From Brachionus plicatilis (taxonomy: Eukaryota > Rotifera > Eurotatoria > Ploima > Brachionidae), in NCBI GenBank assembly GCA_010279815.1, contig QEOQ01000704.1, forward strand, positions 180,733 to 244,732: DNA of 64,000 nucleotides. Reading direction: 5' to 3'. The translations under genes were made by a program, and so were the position numbers. The notes beneath the pieces are model-generated. The model was given only the letters and a program-made list of their open reading frames with translations. It did not search any database and was not told the origin of the DNA. Of the stretch, positions 47,218 through 57,484 are shown in pieces; within the stretch, counting starts at the first letter, position 1; every line of letters begins with the position of its first letter.

Positions 47218-47426
47218 AGAAAACTCTTCAGAGTCTTGTAGTAAATAGAAAAATTTTTTTTTAAATTTTTTTTTTACTTATATAACTTTTAAAAAAAGAT
47301 GTATCATCTTCACTGCAATTTTTAATGTGAATATTTTGAATTTGAAAGAATTTTTTTCCACCAAATAATTTTTTAAATTATTTCCATTTTTCAAAAATTT
47401 GTGATCAAATATTAGTTTTGTAATAA

Positions 47427-48402
47427 CTATAGTTTTAGTGATAGTAGTAGTAGTAGTAGTAGTAGTAAAGACCGCGATGCGAGAAAACTCGCAGGGATGC
47501 CCCTCAAAGCGGTTGTCTCAATTGGTGTTGGTCTGATTTTAAAGGAGTCAACCGACTCAGTTGCGACTACTTCGTCTGGTAGTCCGTTCCATACATTTGC
47601 TATCCGATTGATGAAGAAGTTGTGTCTTTGCTGACATGATGCCACGATCTCACGCCTTAGTTGACTTCTCTTCGTGTCTCTCGGAGCCGACCAATTAGCC
47701 TTGTTGTACCATGTTATGTCGTCTTTGCTATTGATGACTTTGAAAAGTTGGATTAAGTCACCACGTTGTCGCCTTGCCTCCATAGATGTGAGACCCATCC
47801 GCTCAAGTCTGATCTCGTACTCCATGCCTTTCAAAGCAGTGGGACTCTAGTTACTCTTCTCTGGACTTTTTTAAGGGTGTCAATATCTCTTCTGAGATAC
47901 GGGTTCCAAGCCGGCACTGAAAACTCCAGATGCGGACGAATGTAAGCGCGATATAGTGAGGCCCATATTTCCACATCCCTAGACACGAATGTATATTTTT
48001 AGCATTCCTAGAACTTGGTTCAAGTTGACGCGGCATGAGCCGACTGTGAGCTGAACTTGAAATCAGGCGTGTGAATGATGCCCAAGTTTCGTTCTTCGGA
48101 GGTGTTTTGAAGCTTAAAGCGTGAGCCATCCTTCTTTTTTAGCGTATATGACTTGGTTCTTGTTATATGCTCGTTGCTACCGATATTCATTACCTTAATC
48201 TTGCTCTCGTTTGCTCCCATCAACCATGTCCAACACCATTCGGCCACTGCGTCCAAATCAGCTTGAAGACTAATCATATCCGCCTCGGATTCCACCTCTG
48301 CTATTATTTTTAGTTCATCGGCAAAGATCTTTGTAGGTCATTGATGAAGATTGCAAAGAGAATTGGACCTAACACAATACCCTGAGGTACTCCAGAAGTA
48401 AC
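47427..48402 (-). mobile_element. 5'-truncated, frameshifted CR1/Jockey-like LINE
   Basis: The minus-strand translation in successive frames gives the reverse-transcriptase motifs GVPQGIVLGPILFAIFINDL, a degenerate active-site box FADEL (normally F/Y-ADD), then SRDVEIWASLYRAYIRPHLE. It continues to the C-terminal ARRQRGDLIQLFKVIN and IANVWNGLP. At least two frameshifts break the ORF. The 3' end (at 47443-47466 on the plus strand) is a trinucleotide microsatellite of eight TAG units, the usual tail of such elements. Dead copy. Confidence 0.85.
47443..47466. repeat. (TAG)8 microsatellite at the LINE 3' end
   Basis: An uninterrupted run of TAG/GTA trinucleotides forms the tail of the adjacent minus-strand LINE; the ORF is still open into it (poly-Leu readout). 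Confidence 0.85.
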
Positions 48403-48403
48403 A

Positions 48404-48507
48404 TCTGATCATTTTAAAATTTATGTGATCAGAATAATAAATTGGTGATCATTAGTTTAGTAAAGTGATCAATATTGATCACAAATTAGGTGATCATTGC
48501 TGATCAC
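48404..48507. repeat. Phased array of TGATCA palindromes
   Basis: TGATCA begins at 48406, 48426, 48446, 48466, 48476, 48491 and 48501, giving spacings of 20, 20, 20, 10, 15 and 10. An eighth lies at 48960, beyond the hAT-like insertion (in its target duplication CTGATCAC). Two more sit at 46972 and 46996, on the other side of the LINE. This is either a degenerate 20-bp minisatellite split by insertions or a helically phased protein-binding array. Confidence 0.6.
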
Positions 48508-48958
48508 CATAGTTGTTTAAAAGTCCCAAAAAAAAGTCCAAGTCCGGACTTTAAAGTTTTTTTTTTTTAAAAAAAGTCCAAGTGTAGAATTTTTTTTTAA
48601 TTTGCCATATAAGTCTTCATATCAAAAAATTTAAATACTCTTGGGTTGTCTAATGCAATAGATTTGCCATATACAGTGGTGATTTGATAACAGTATTTTA
48701 AGAAAAATTACGTAAAATACCGTAAATTAACCAAATTTTACCACATTTTACGTAAATTAACGTAAAATCCGAAAAGTGAAAAAGAAATATTTTACGAAAA
48801 ATTACGTAAATTTTCAGGATTTTGACATAATTTTTATAAAATTTGGTAAAATTAAAAACGGCCAAAAAAAAAATTTTAAGTCTATGTTCAGATTTTGAAA
48901 AAAAATAAAAGTCCGGACTTGGACTTGACTTGAGACATCTTACTTTTAAACAACTCTG
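48508..48958. mobile_element. hAT-like CATAGTTG element with a TA-type fragment inside, 8-bp TSD
   Basis: The ends CATAGTTGTTTAAAAGTCC and CTTTTAAACAACTCTG are flanked by CTGATCAC (48500-48507 and 48959-48966), an exact 8-bp duplication. Internally, at 48674 (after TA), CAGTGGTGATTTGATAAC begins a partial element of the TA-type family with TTACGTAAA blocks, ending near 48885. It lies 250 bp upstream of MCM4. Confidence 0.8.
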
Positions 48959-49207
48959 CTGATCACCTAACCTTGGAGACCGCAACCGTGTTCATTTTTA
49001 ACTTATCTAATAAAAAAACCGAACTTACTGACAGTTAATTTTGAATAATTTTAAAACATTGACAAAAAAAATTCAAGTTGAAGGACCAACTAAAAATTTT
49101 AAAAGTTTCCATTCAAAATTGAATACAATCGCTCTTTTTTCTTAAATCTAAAAAAACTCCAAAACTTAAAATACTCTTCAAAAGTCTCATCACAAAAATT
49201 GACCAAA

Positions 49208-51451
49208 ATGTCGACCACACTGACCGACACGCTGATGACGTCGGAGCAAAGCGCTCCGCAGCTAGTGATCTGGGGCACCAACATCAACATGCACAAGGTG
49301 AAAATAAAATTCCAAGAGTTCATCAAAGCTTACCTGATCCACGACGAACAGGAGCAAAAAAATCTCATGAACGAAGGCATTGACATCGCCGAGCCATACT
49401 ACATGCAGAAGCTGGAAGAAATGCATCTGATCGAGGAGCCTTTTTTCAATTTTGACTGCTCTCACCTAAAACACTTCAATGTCGAATTGTACAAGCAACT
49501 GGTCTGCTACCCCATCGAAGTAATGGAAGCATTCGACACAGCTGTCAAAGAGTTCTACTTCACCAAGTTTCCTGATGACGAGCTGAACATCCGGGTCCGG
49601 CCCTACAATGTTGACAAAGTGACCAGCATGCGAACTCTGAACCCCTCTGACATCGACCAGCTGGTAACCATGACCGGAATGATCATCCGTCTCTCGAACA
49701 TAATTCCGGAGATGGCCGAGGCTTTTTTTCGCTGCAGCGTTTGCCAGGCCAATTGCACAGTCAAGCTGGAACGTGGTCGCATACTCGAGCCGACTGTTTG
49801 CCAAACGTGCAACTCCAACCATTCCTACGAAATCATCCACAACAGGTGCACGTTTTTTGACAAACAGCTGATCAAACTTCAAGAGTCGCCTGACGAGATG
49901 CCTGCTGGCGAGACCCCGTGCACCATTGCGTTGTTTGCGCGCGACGATTTGGTCGACGCAATCCAGCCCGGAGACCGCGTCCAAGTGACCGGCATTTACC
50001 GGGCCATTCCGCTCAGAGTCAACCCCAAAGCTAGGAACATGAAATCGGTGTACAAGACCCACATAGAGGTGCTTCATTTTCAGAAGCAGGACAACAAGAG
50101 GCTGTATGAAGTGGGCGAAGACATTGATCTGAGCAAGAACATCACTGCCGAAAGAATCATTAAGCTGAAGGCCTTGGCAAAAGAGTCGGACATCTATGAC
50201 CGCTTGGCATGTGCCATTGCACCAGAAATATTTGAAAATGATGATGTGAAAAAAGGAATTTTGCTGCAGCTGTTCGGCGGAACGTCAAGTGCGCCAGACA
50301 AACACACTGACAACTCTCAGCACAACCAAAGCCAATCTGGTCTGCACACGCGCGCCGAGGTAAATATTCTTCTTTGTGGTGATCCAGGCACCTCCAAATC
50401 GCAGCTGTTACAATATGTGTATAGACTGGTGCCGAGAGCGCAGTACACCAGCGGCAAGGGCTCGTCTGCCGTCGGTCTCACTGCCTTCATATCCAAAGAT
50501 GTCGAGACAAATCAGTATGTTCTGCAAACAGGCGCACTGGTCCTGGCAGACAACGGTGTTTGCTGCATTGACGAGTTTGACAAGATGAGTGATTATACTC
50601 GGGCAGTGTTGCACGAAGTAATGGAACAGCAGACCTTGTCCATAGCCAAAAGTGGCATCATCTGTAAACTAAACGCCAGGACGAGCATTTTGGCTGCCGC
50701 CAATCCAATCGATTCAAAATGGGCCAAAGGAAAGACAATCGTGGAAAATATCCAGCTGCCTCACACTCTCATGTCCCGATTTGATCTTATCTTCTTGATC
50801 TTGGACCCAGAGGACGAGATGTACGACAGAAGACTGGCAACCCATTTGGTTTCGCTGTACCATGTGTCGGACACAATCGAACCGAGCTTGAATCATTTAG
50901 AGATGGACTTGCTCAAAGACTACATTATGTTTGCCAAGACGCAGTTCAAGCCCAAGTTGACTGAAGAAAGTGGCCGGGCTTTGACCGAGGCCTATTTGGA
51001 AATGAGAAAATTGGGAAGTGGAAAGGGACAGATCACCGCTTATCCAAGACAGCTGCATTCGCTCATCCGGCTCTCAGAGGCTCACGCTAAAATGAGGTTC
51101 AGCAATTTGGTTGAAGTGTGTGATGTGGAAGAAGCTAAGCGCTTGCACAGAGAGGCTTTGAAGCAGTCGGCTGTTGATCCCAAAACTGGACGCATTGATG
51201 TTGGCATTCTCACCACGGGCTACAGCAGTGAAGAAAGAAAAAATAGGGAGAAAATATCACAGACACTGAAGAAGATTATTCGCGAAAAAGGAAAAATAAC
51301 CACCTTGAAAAAAGAGAGCTTGTACCAGGACTTGTTAACTCAATCCGATGTGCACATTCAAAAAGATCACTTCGAGAGCGCACTCAGAGATTTGCAGGAA
51401 GATGACTATTTGATCATTACAGACCAAGTTATTCGAATACTGAGCAATTGA
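49208..51451 (+). CDS. MCM4: MCM4 replicative helicase subunit, intronless
   Basis: MCM4 is one of the six MCM2-7 AAA+ subunits that unwind DNA at origins and forks. The frame gives 747 residues from the ATG at 49208. It matches MCM4 rather than other MCMs ([11 protein letters not shown] near the start, [31 protein letters not shown]). Features: zinc ribbon CSVC...CQTC, Walker A GDPGTSKS (about 391), Walker B CCIDEFDK (about 455), arginine finger SRFDL (about 523), C-terminal winged helix. Vertebrate MCM4 is about 860 residues; the missing part is the N-terminal Ser/Thr-rich tail. Upstream, the frame stays open for about 105 bp without an ATG. No introns, and GC-rich codons against AT-rich flanks. 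Confidence 0.95.
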   Translation: MSTTLTDTLMTSEQSAPQLVIWGTNINMHKVKIKFQEFIKAYLIHDEQEQKNLMNEGIDIAEPYYMQKLEEMHLIEEPFFNFDCSHLKHFNVELYKQLVCYPIEVMEAFDTAVKEFYFTKFPDDELNIRVRPYNVDKVTSMRTLNPSDIDQLVTMTGMIIRLSNIIPEMAEAFFRCSVCQANCTVKLERGRILEPTVCQTCNSNHSYEIIHNRCTFFDKQLIKLQESPDEMPAGETPCTIALFARDDLVDAIQPGDRVQVTGIYRAIPLRVNPKARNMKSVYKTHIEVLHFQKQDNKRLYEVGEDIDLSKNITAERIIKLKALAKESDIYDRLACAIAPEIFENDDVKKGILLQLFGGTSSAPDKHTDNSQHNQSQSGLHTRAEVNILLCGDPGTSKSQLLQYVYRLVPRAQYTSGKGSSAVGLTAFISKDVETNQYVLQTGALVLADNGVCCIDEFDKMSDYTRAVLHEVMEQQTLSIAKSGIICKLNARTSILAAANPIDSKWAKGKTIVENIQLPHTLMSRFDLIFLILDPEDEMYDRRLATHLVSLYHVSDTIEPSLNHLEMDLLKDYIMFAKTQFKPKLTEESGRALTEAYLEMRKLGSGKGQITAYPRQLHSLIRLSEAHAKMRFSNLVEVCDVEEAKRLHREALKQSAVDPKTGRIDVGILTTGYSSEERKNREKISQTLKKIIREKGKITTLKKESLYQDLLTQSDVHIQKDHFESALRDLQEDDYLIITDQVIRILSN

Positions 51452-51629
51452 TGATTTTTATGATGAATTTTTTATTTGTAAAATAGGAGTGGAATTTTAA
51501 TAATCGTAATTGTACAAAATTAGAAATGGTCTTTTTTTTTTTTTTTCTGAAACAAAAATGTGAATTTTAAAAGCAAATTTTTTTTTTTTGCTAAATAAGA
51601 AAATTTTTAAAAAATAATTTTTTTTTCAT

Positions 51630-54600
51630 TTATCCACTTAAAATGTCCCATAAATTTTTGAGTTCATATCCGTCTTTTAGCTTTTCTATTGCTAGGCCAA
51701 GCTCTTGACTGTAAACTGGTTCTTGGACAGTGAAATTTTCATTTTGATCATAGGCATAGTAAGAAGCAAAAGCATCTGCATGTTCTTGGCTCTGTTCTAT
51801 TTCAATGTCGTCAGACTTTTCTACCATTGAATTTACACGCGCCTCTTCAATTGACTGAGTCTAAATTGAAGAATTAATTATCTTTTAGAAAAAACATATA
51901 ATTTAATGACCCTCATTAAACTTGTCCACAAATTTAATAAAAATAACGGGTGTAGAATAAAAGTTAAGGCACAAAAGTTGAGTTTAATTTGCCATTAGAG
52001 TGGACAAGACCTTTTCCAATTTTTTTAAAAATTCAAATCAGACTGATTCTAGCTTTAAAAAAAATTGAAATCATATTAGTGATGTGAATTATTTTTATCT
52101 TTATACTTATTTTTAACATTCTAATTTTTTTACATCGCCTAAAAGGCGCTTATTGGAATAAATAATAATAATAATAATAACAACTGTGTTCTTAATTTTT
52201 TTAATTGATTTTAATTTTAATTTTAGTGGTCTTAACTCTTTTTGTAAAAATAAAACAAATTTAAAAGATGAAAATAAAACTAAAAAAATACCTAAAAACT
52301 TTCAGGACTGTTACATTGTTGTATAACAAAAAATCACTTTAAATGAAAAAATAAGAATATACCATTAAAATTATTAAATTGAATTTATATTTTTTTTATT
52401 ATTTAATTTTGATTTGATTTTTACGTTTCAATAAATTTATTTTATAGCGTTTTTTTGAACATTTTAAATAAAAATTTTCCTTTTTTGACCTTTTTTCCAT
52501 TTTTCTATTTTAAAATACATAAGAAATGTGATAAGGCTGATCAGATTTCTAATGTTTTTTAACCTCTATTTATTTGATGTTAATCCTCACCCCAATATAT
52601 ATAACAAATATATTAAAAAATCATCTTTTATTCTTCAAAAAAATAAAAAATTTTTGATTCAAAGTTAAGCCAGGATTTATTAACTTTAACTCCTGAACTA
52701 AAGACGGCAATGTGAAATTTTAGTACAAGAATTACAGTACAAAAATTAAAAACTTTATAATTTCTTTTCTAATTGTAAAAAAAATGGTCCTCAAAAAGTA
52801 CAATATTGGACAAATTTGTACAAAAGAATTTCAAGCTATGCAAAAACTCTGCAATTTTCTGTAAAATGCACACCATCAAAAAATCCTTGATTAAACTTTG
52901 CAATAAATTGCAGAGTTTTTGCAGAGCTTGGAATTCTTTTGTACAAATTTGTACAATATTGTCCTTTTTGCAGAACCAGTTTTGCACAATTAGAAAAAAA
53001 ATCATAAAGTTTTTACTTATTAGTAAGGTAAGACAATTCTTTTTAAATATATCTTTTACTGTAAATTATTATATTTTAAGTTATTTTATTAAATATTTTT
53101 AATTTCTAAAACTATTAAATAAAATTGATCAAAAATATTTAAAGAAAAAATCAAAATGCAATAAAAAATATAAAAATTTACTTTGTCTTCAAGTTCAAAG
53201 TCAACACCGAAAATTGGCGAAGAGCTGAATATTTTGTAAAGACTACTTATTTCTTTATAGACATCCTTTAGCTTTTCTTCTGGGTCAATTTTGAATCCAA
53301 GAACATAGTTTCCACTCTAAACAAAAAATCAAAGTTAGCTCACAATTTTGTTCAAATAATTAAAATTACATTTGGCAACGTTTCCACAACTAGAGCTGTA
53401 CCAAATTTTGAGTCTCGAATTTTTATTCCTTTCTTAATTCAAAAAAATAACCAAAAATTTTTTACACAAATTTAAAATTTACCATTTGAAGATACGGAAC
53501 ACTGACATTAAAGTTTTCGTTCATATTAGCATGCCAAATAACTCTTATGTTAGTTATGTAAAATGTTCCCAAATTGCCCTGGTCGCTGGATAAATTCCAA
53601 ACTCCATTAATTTTATTATAAAGCTGTTCCTTGGGTAAGTGTTTAAGTTGTCCTTTGTTCAAGAGTGCACCTCGTAACTTAACTTCTCTGTATAACTTGG
53701 AAGATTCATAAGCTCTAAAAATATATTTGGCTTTATTTTTTGGCTCTGTGAATTTTGGTACAAAAAACAAAAACAGAATATTAAAAATGCCAAAGCTTAA
53801 GTTCTGAAGGATCAAAACATGTTCTGTAAATTGTAGCAACTGATGCAATCAATATAATGATTCTGCAAAACTCTGCAATACATCTGCAAAAATTCAGAAA
53901 ATTTCAAATTTTGGAAATTATATTATGTTAGAAATCCAACTCAACTTTAAGTGGTGGTACAGGGGATGTACAAAAATTCACAATGTTATGAATTTTGCAG
54001 AGTTTTGCAGAATCAGTTTATTGGTGGTAAGGTGCCCCAAATCATAAACACTAGTTAAGAATTTAGAAAAAAAATTTTTCTCAAAAATTTGTGTTATTTT
54101 ATAGTTTTGTGCGGAGAATTCGAATTTGAACATATTTTTTTTATCTGGCTTATTATTTTTGCCAAATCAGATGAAACAAGATTACTTAGAACATAAAGTG
54201 GAACAAAAATTTCTTGAAAATTTAACAAATTTTTAAATTTAATTTTTTACCAATAAATAGTCCTTGAATAAACTTTCTAAATTTGTGTTTATTTTTTTTT
54301 ACCTCTATTAGTAAAATAATTTACAATTTAAGCGCAAACTTTAAAAAAATTTGATAATTTTGCATTTTTGGCATTTTATTTCTCCCGTAAAAATAAGTCA
54401 AATTGAATGATTTTTTTTTCTTTTTAAAGATCTTGGTTTTCTCTTTAAAAATTTATGAAGGTGTTCAAAACGCGTCTGAGAAAAAAGATGCATCGACTCA
54501 AACATCTGATTATAATTATGGAATTTATAAAAATATTTATCTTTTTTAATAATTTAATACATTTGAATATTTTTCAGTGTAAAATTTTTTGATGAAAGAG

Positions 54601-56260
54601 GTCGTTATAGAGGTTAAGTCAAGATATGTGCTGATTTAAATTTTATGTAAAGATGAGTAAAAAGCAATACAGTTAAAACTTGAAGAGCTAAGAGAACTAC
54701 TTCTTGAACATCCAGCATTTAATAATTGTACTACTCATCTTCAAGGTTTAGCTTTGGAATGTGGATTTAATGTAATTTTTTGCCCAAAATATCACTACGA
54801 GCCCAATACAATCGAAGGTCTTAGGTGTTTTCTTAAGAATTATATTTGGAGAAAAAATGATCAAGATTACAACAAGTTTCTAAAATTAATTTTAGAGGCG
54901 ATGAATGAATTAAAAAAAAAAGATTTGAATATTAATTATGGAACAGCCTCTGGAAAGCTATGGAAATGTATCAAAGTAGTGCAAGCTATCAGAATGTCTT
55001 TGAAAAGCTTTTTGGAGCTAAATCGAGTAGTAAAGTCGTTTCTCATAGAAAAACCAAAGATTTTAATACTCTATTAAATTTAGAAAAATAAATATATTTA
55101 ATAAAGTTTTCAAAAAAAAATATTAAACAAAACATGGGTACCTTTAAATGCTTGTACAGTACAATTTAAAACTAACTTGTACATTTCTTTTCCTCGACTC
55201 CTCCTCGACTTTTCCTTTTCTCAATGGAATAATGAAGAAGAGTCGAGGAACAAAATATCAATGAGGAAATATTTTTGAAAAAGCTCGCCAATTTTTATTT
55301 GTTAATGAATAAGGTTTAATTCAAGCCTAAAATCAGCCACCCTGAATAAATTCCAATAGTCGAAATAAAATTTTGAGAATGAAACAAGAACAATAAACTT
55401 TTTAGAGGTAAAAATCAAAAATTCTGACTAAATTTAAGGTAAATTTTCATAATACAATTAAAAAAAAGTATCTTTCCCTTAGCATTTCACTCAATGCTAG
55501 GAGGAACCCTTAAGATCCTACCCCTGGGAGACAGATTTTTTCGATAAGGACTGAACTTTTTAATTAAAAAATTTAAATTTTGCACCCTAAACAACCTAGA
55601 TAATGTGTTTATTACAAAGGATGTATCAGTTGTTACAATTTACAGGACATGTTTTAATCCTTCAGAACATAAGCTTTGGCACTTTAAATATTTTGTTTTT
55701 GATTTTTGTACCAAAATTCACATTTCCTCATTTTTTTTTATTTTTTATTTCTCAAAGTTACTTGTGAACTGATAGAATTGATTGAAACATTCTTGGAGAA
55801 CCAGGTACCATGTAGGTAAAGATAAATTCGAATTTAACTCCATTGTGCTTGGTCAAAATGAACAGTGATTCAGAAACACCTCTTAGTTTAGTTTTGGAAG
55901 GTTTTGTTGTAATGTTTAAAATACAATTAAGTCCAATTGCTTGAAAAAAAAATTAAAAATTTTTGTTTCCTTTTAACATTTAATAAGTAAATAGGTTACA
56001 TAAATTTGTTCGCTGATTTTCATCTGCATGCCAAATAAAACGCAAATTTGTGATTATTATTCTACCACTTTCACCACTGTTTCCTTTGGTGTCTTCAACA
56101 GAGTCCAACGAATCTATTAAGAATTCGCCTGAGCGACAATTGAATTCACTAAACAATTATTAATGCAAAGCATGACATTTTTTGTTGAGGCAAGGTCTTA
56201 CCCAAGGCTGCAGTCAAATTTGATTTCTCTGTCTTGCCAAACATTCATAGATTCACTCAT
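51630..56260 (-). CDS. BBS5: BBS5, BBSome subunit, seven exons
   Basis: BBS5 is a core subunit of the BBSome, the ciliary membrane-protein trafficking coat, and binds phosphoinositides through tandem PH-like domains. Exons 56202-56260, 56000-56148, 55762-55939, 53483-53714, 53370-53432, 53182-53316 and 51630-51860 give 348 residues (341 in human). The two PH-like repeats are visible from their shared motif: [12 protein letters not shown] in repeat 1 and [19 protein letters not shown] in repeat 2. Further matches: [24 protein letters not shown] and the C-terminal [20 protein letters not shown]. Four introns are 50-60 nt. Intron 3 (2047 nt) contains a large transposon with a dead transposase; intron 6 (1321 nt) contains a foldback element and a LINE-type tail. 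All phases agree. Confidence 0.95.
52125..52190 (+). mobile_element. 3' tail of a LINE, (AAT)n
   Basis: A small hairpin GCCTAAAAGGC followed by GCTTATTGGAATAAATAATAATAATAATAAC is the kind of 3' end that CR1/Jockey-type LINEs leave. No reverse-transcriptase codons are recognisable upstream. It lies in BBS5 intron 6. Confidence 0.4.
52706..53054. mobile_element. Foldback element of the GGCAATGTGAAATTTTAGTAC family, truncated copy
   Basis: The left end GGCAATGTGAAATTTTAG matches the complete copy at 25112-25520 in inverted orientation, and the interior is co-linear (CTGTAAAATGCACACCATC; GTAAGGTAAGACAATTC). The distal terminal repeat of about 50 bp is missing. It lies in BBS5 intron 6. Confidence 0.78.
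53742..55727 (+). mobile_element. 2-kb DNA transposon with long TIRs and a dead transposase
   Basis: About 105 bp at 53742-53850 recur as a reverse complement at about 55620-55727 (shared core TGTGAATTTTGGTACAAAAA, then AAGCTT and TTCTGAAGGAT, continuing to AAACATG). The outermost bases read GGCTCTGTGAATTTT and GGAAATGTGAATTTT, close to the termini of the small foldback families. It fills most of BBS5 intron 3, in antisense orientation to the host gene. The transposase trace is at about 54585-55077. Confidence 0.75.
54585..55077 (+). pseudogene. Decayed DDE transposase, PKFHCELNPIE class
   Basis: The trace reads [10 protein letters not shown], stops and a frameshift, then from 54661 an open frame with [35 protein letters not shown] and [15 protein letters not shown]. 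The arrangement (helical segment, hydrophobic strand, P-K-x-H-x-E-x-N-x-I-E) is the catalytic end of a widespread eukaryotic DDE transposase class; the final Glu survives. The N-terminal two thirds are not recognisable between the terminal repeats. Superfamily name left open. Confidence 0.65.
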
Positions 56261-56722
56261 TTTAACTTTTGTAGATTAAAGAAGCAAAATTTTTGTAAAA
56301 AATTCAACATTTTTGAAAATTATTTTAAAATTTATTATCAGGTTGTCATGGCAACAGACAAATAAAATGACCGTCTTTAAAAAATAAGTGCATTTTTTTT
56401 TAAAAATTAAAATTGATCCTTCAAAGAACATTTTTTATTATTTTACTAATATTGCTGCCCAGATGATGAATTTTTCCAATGTGTTAAATTTATGATGATA
56501 ATTTGTGATAAATGGCACCAGTTTTGTGAAAAAACCAAGTGATAAACAATTCAAGAAATAAAAAAAAAAGATTTTGTGGTTGCATGATGCTTTTATTTAA
56601 ATTACAATGTATACAAATAGATATAATTCAAAACGTTCTATCCAAGGATCGAATTTTATTGAATAAATAAGTGTTGAATTGTATCCATTGTAACCTTCAT
56701 ACAGCCACATGTGATTATTTTT
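56261..56722. other. Spacer between RPS29 and BBS5
   Basis: AT-rich, with no repeat boundaries or coding potential. It should contain the BBS5 promoter and the RPS29 polyadenylation site. Confidence 0.45.
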
Positions 56723-57013
56723 CTAATCTTTCTAAAAATCAAAAAAAAATAAGTAAATTTTGTGAAAAAGAAAAGAATTTTTTTAAAATCAGACCTTGTA
56801 GAAACCAATATCGTTGGCGTATTGCTTGAAGCATCTACGGCAGATCATCATACCGTATTTTCTGATAACACCATGGGAGCTGGCGCAGACACGGCTTAAA
56901 TAAATTAATTACCATCGAAGCTTTAAAGTGTCTTCAATCAAGTTTGTTTACCATTGTCTTGATCCTGGACCATAGTTTCTTGGATGTGTTTTGTGGATAT
57001 TGGCGAAACCCAT
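56723..57013 (-). CDS. RPS29: 40S ribosomal protein S29 (uS14), three exons
   Basis: This is a component of the small-subunit head near the decoding region. Exons 56952-57013, 56795-56894 and 56723-56731 give exactly 56 residues, the family length. Zinc-binding cysteines are in CRVC (21-24) and CRRC (39-42); other conserved elements are [13 protein letters not shown] and [12 protein letters not shown]. The last exon encodes only Lys-Asp-stop, matching the conserved C-terminal Asp. Introns are 57 and 63 nt. The N-terminus [11 protein letters not shown] is more diverged than the rest. Confidence 0.96.
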
Positions 57014-57484
57014 TTTAAGTTTTTTTTTATTTAAATTTAACTTAATAAATTCTAAATATTAATTTAATAAATTAGATTATTTACATAAAAAAAAAACTTG
57101 AGTTCATGAACAAAAAGATATCAAGAAAAAAATCTAACAACCAAGCATGCTTTCTGAGCTCAAAATTCTCTATACGTGTTTTTGCCGAGTATACACACTA
57201 AAAAAGAATAAAATAATGCAAATTATTTTTTTTCCAAAAAGCATTTAATTCAAAATAAATTTGGAGGAACATAGAAAATTTTGTTGCAAAAAATTTTAAC
57301 AAAATGTCAAGGCAACATTATTAATGCAAAATAAAAAAATCAGTTTAAAAAAAAATTATCAATTTTAAAATTCATTTGCTGAGTTAATTTAAAATATTTT
57401 TTTAATAAAAACATTTTTTCACTTTTAGCCATTATTAATAAATCAAATTCAACAAAAATATCAAAAAAAATTTTTTAGAAAATT
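57014..57484. other. Spacer between RPP38 and RPS29
   Basis: AT-rich. It must include the RPS29 promoter. No defined regulatory site recognised. Confidence 0.4.

Noticed and set aside
49199..49207. TTG start three codons before the MCM4 ATG
   Set aside because: The ATG at 49208 is the first ATG in the frame, and TTG initiation is not expected in an animal gene.
49262..50896. Long antisense and alternate-frame ORFs across MCM4, including one of 203 codons
   Set aside because: The dense, GC-rich MCM4 coding sequence leaves open shadow frames; none shows a domain.
51520..51550. Homopolymer T run after MCM4 as a possible retrocopy tail
   Set aside because: A plus-strand retrocopy would leave poly-A, not poly-T, downstream; A/T runs are common everywhere here.
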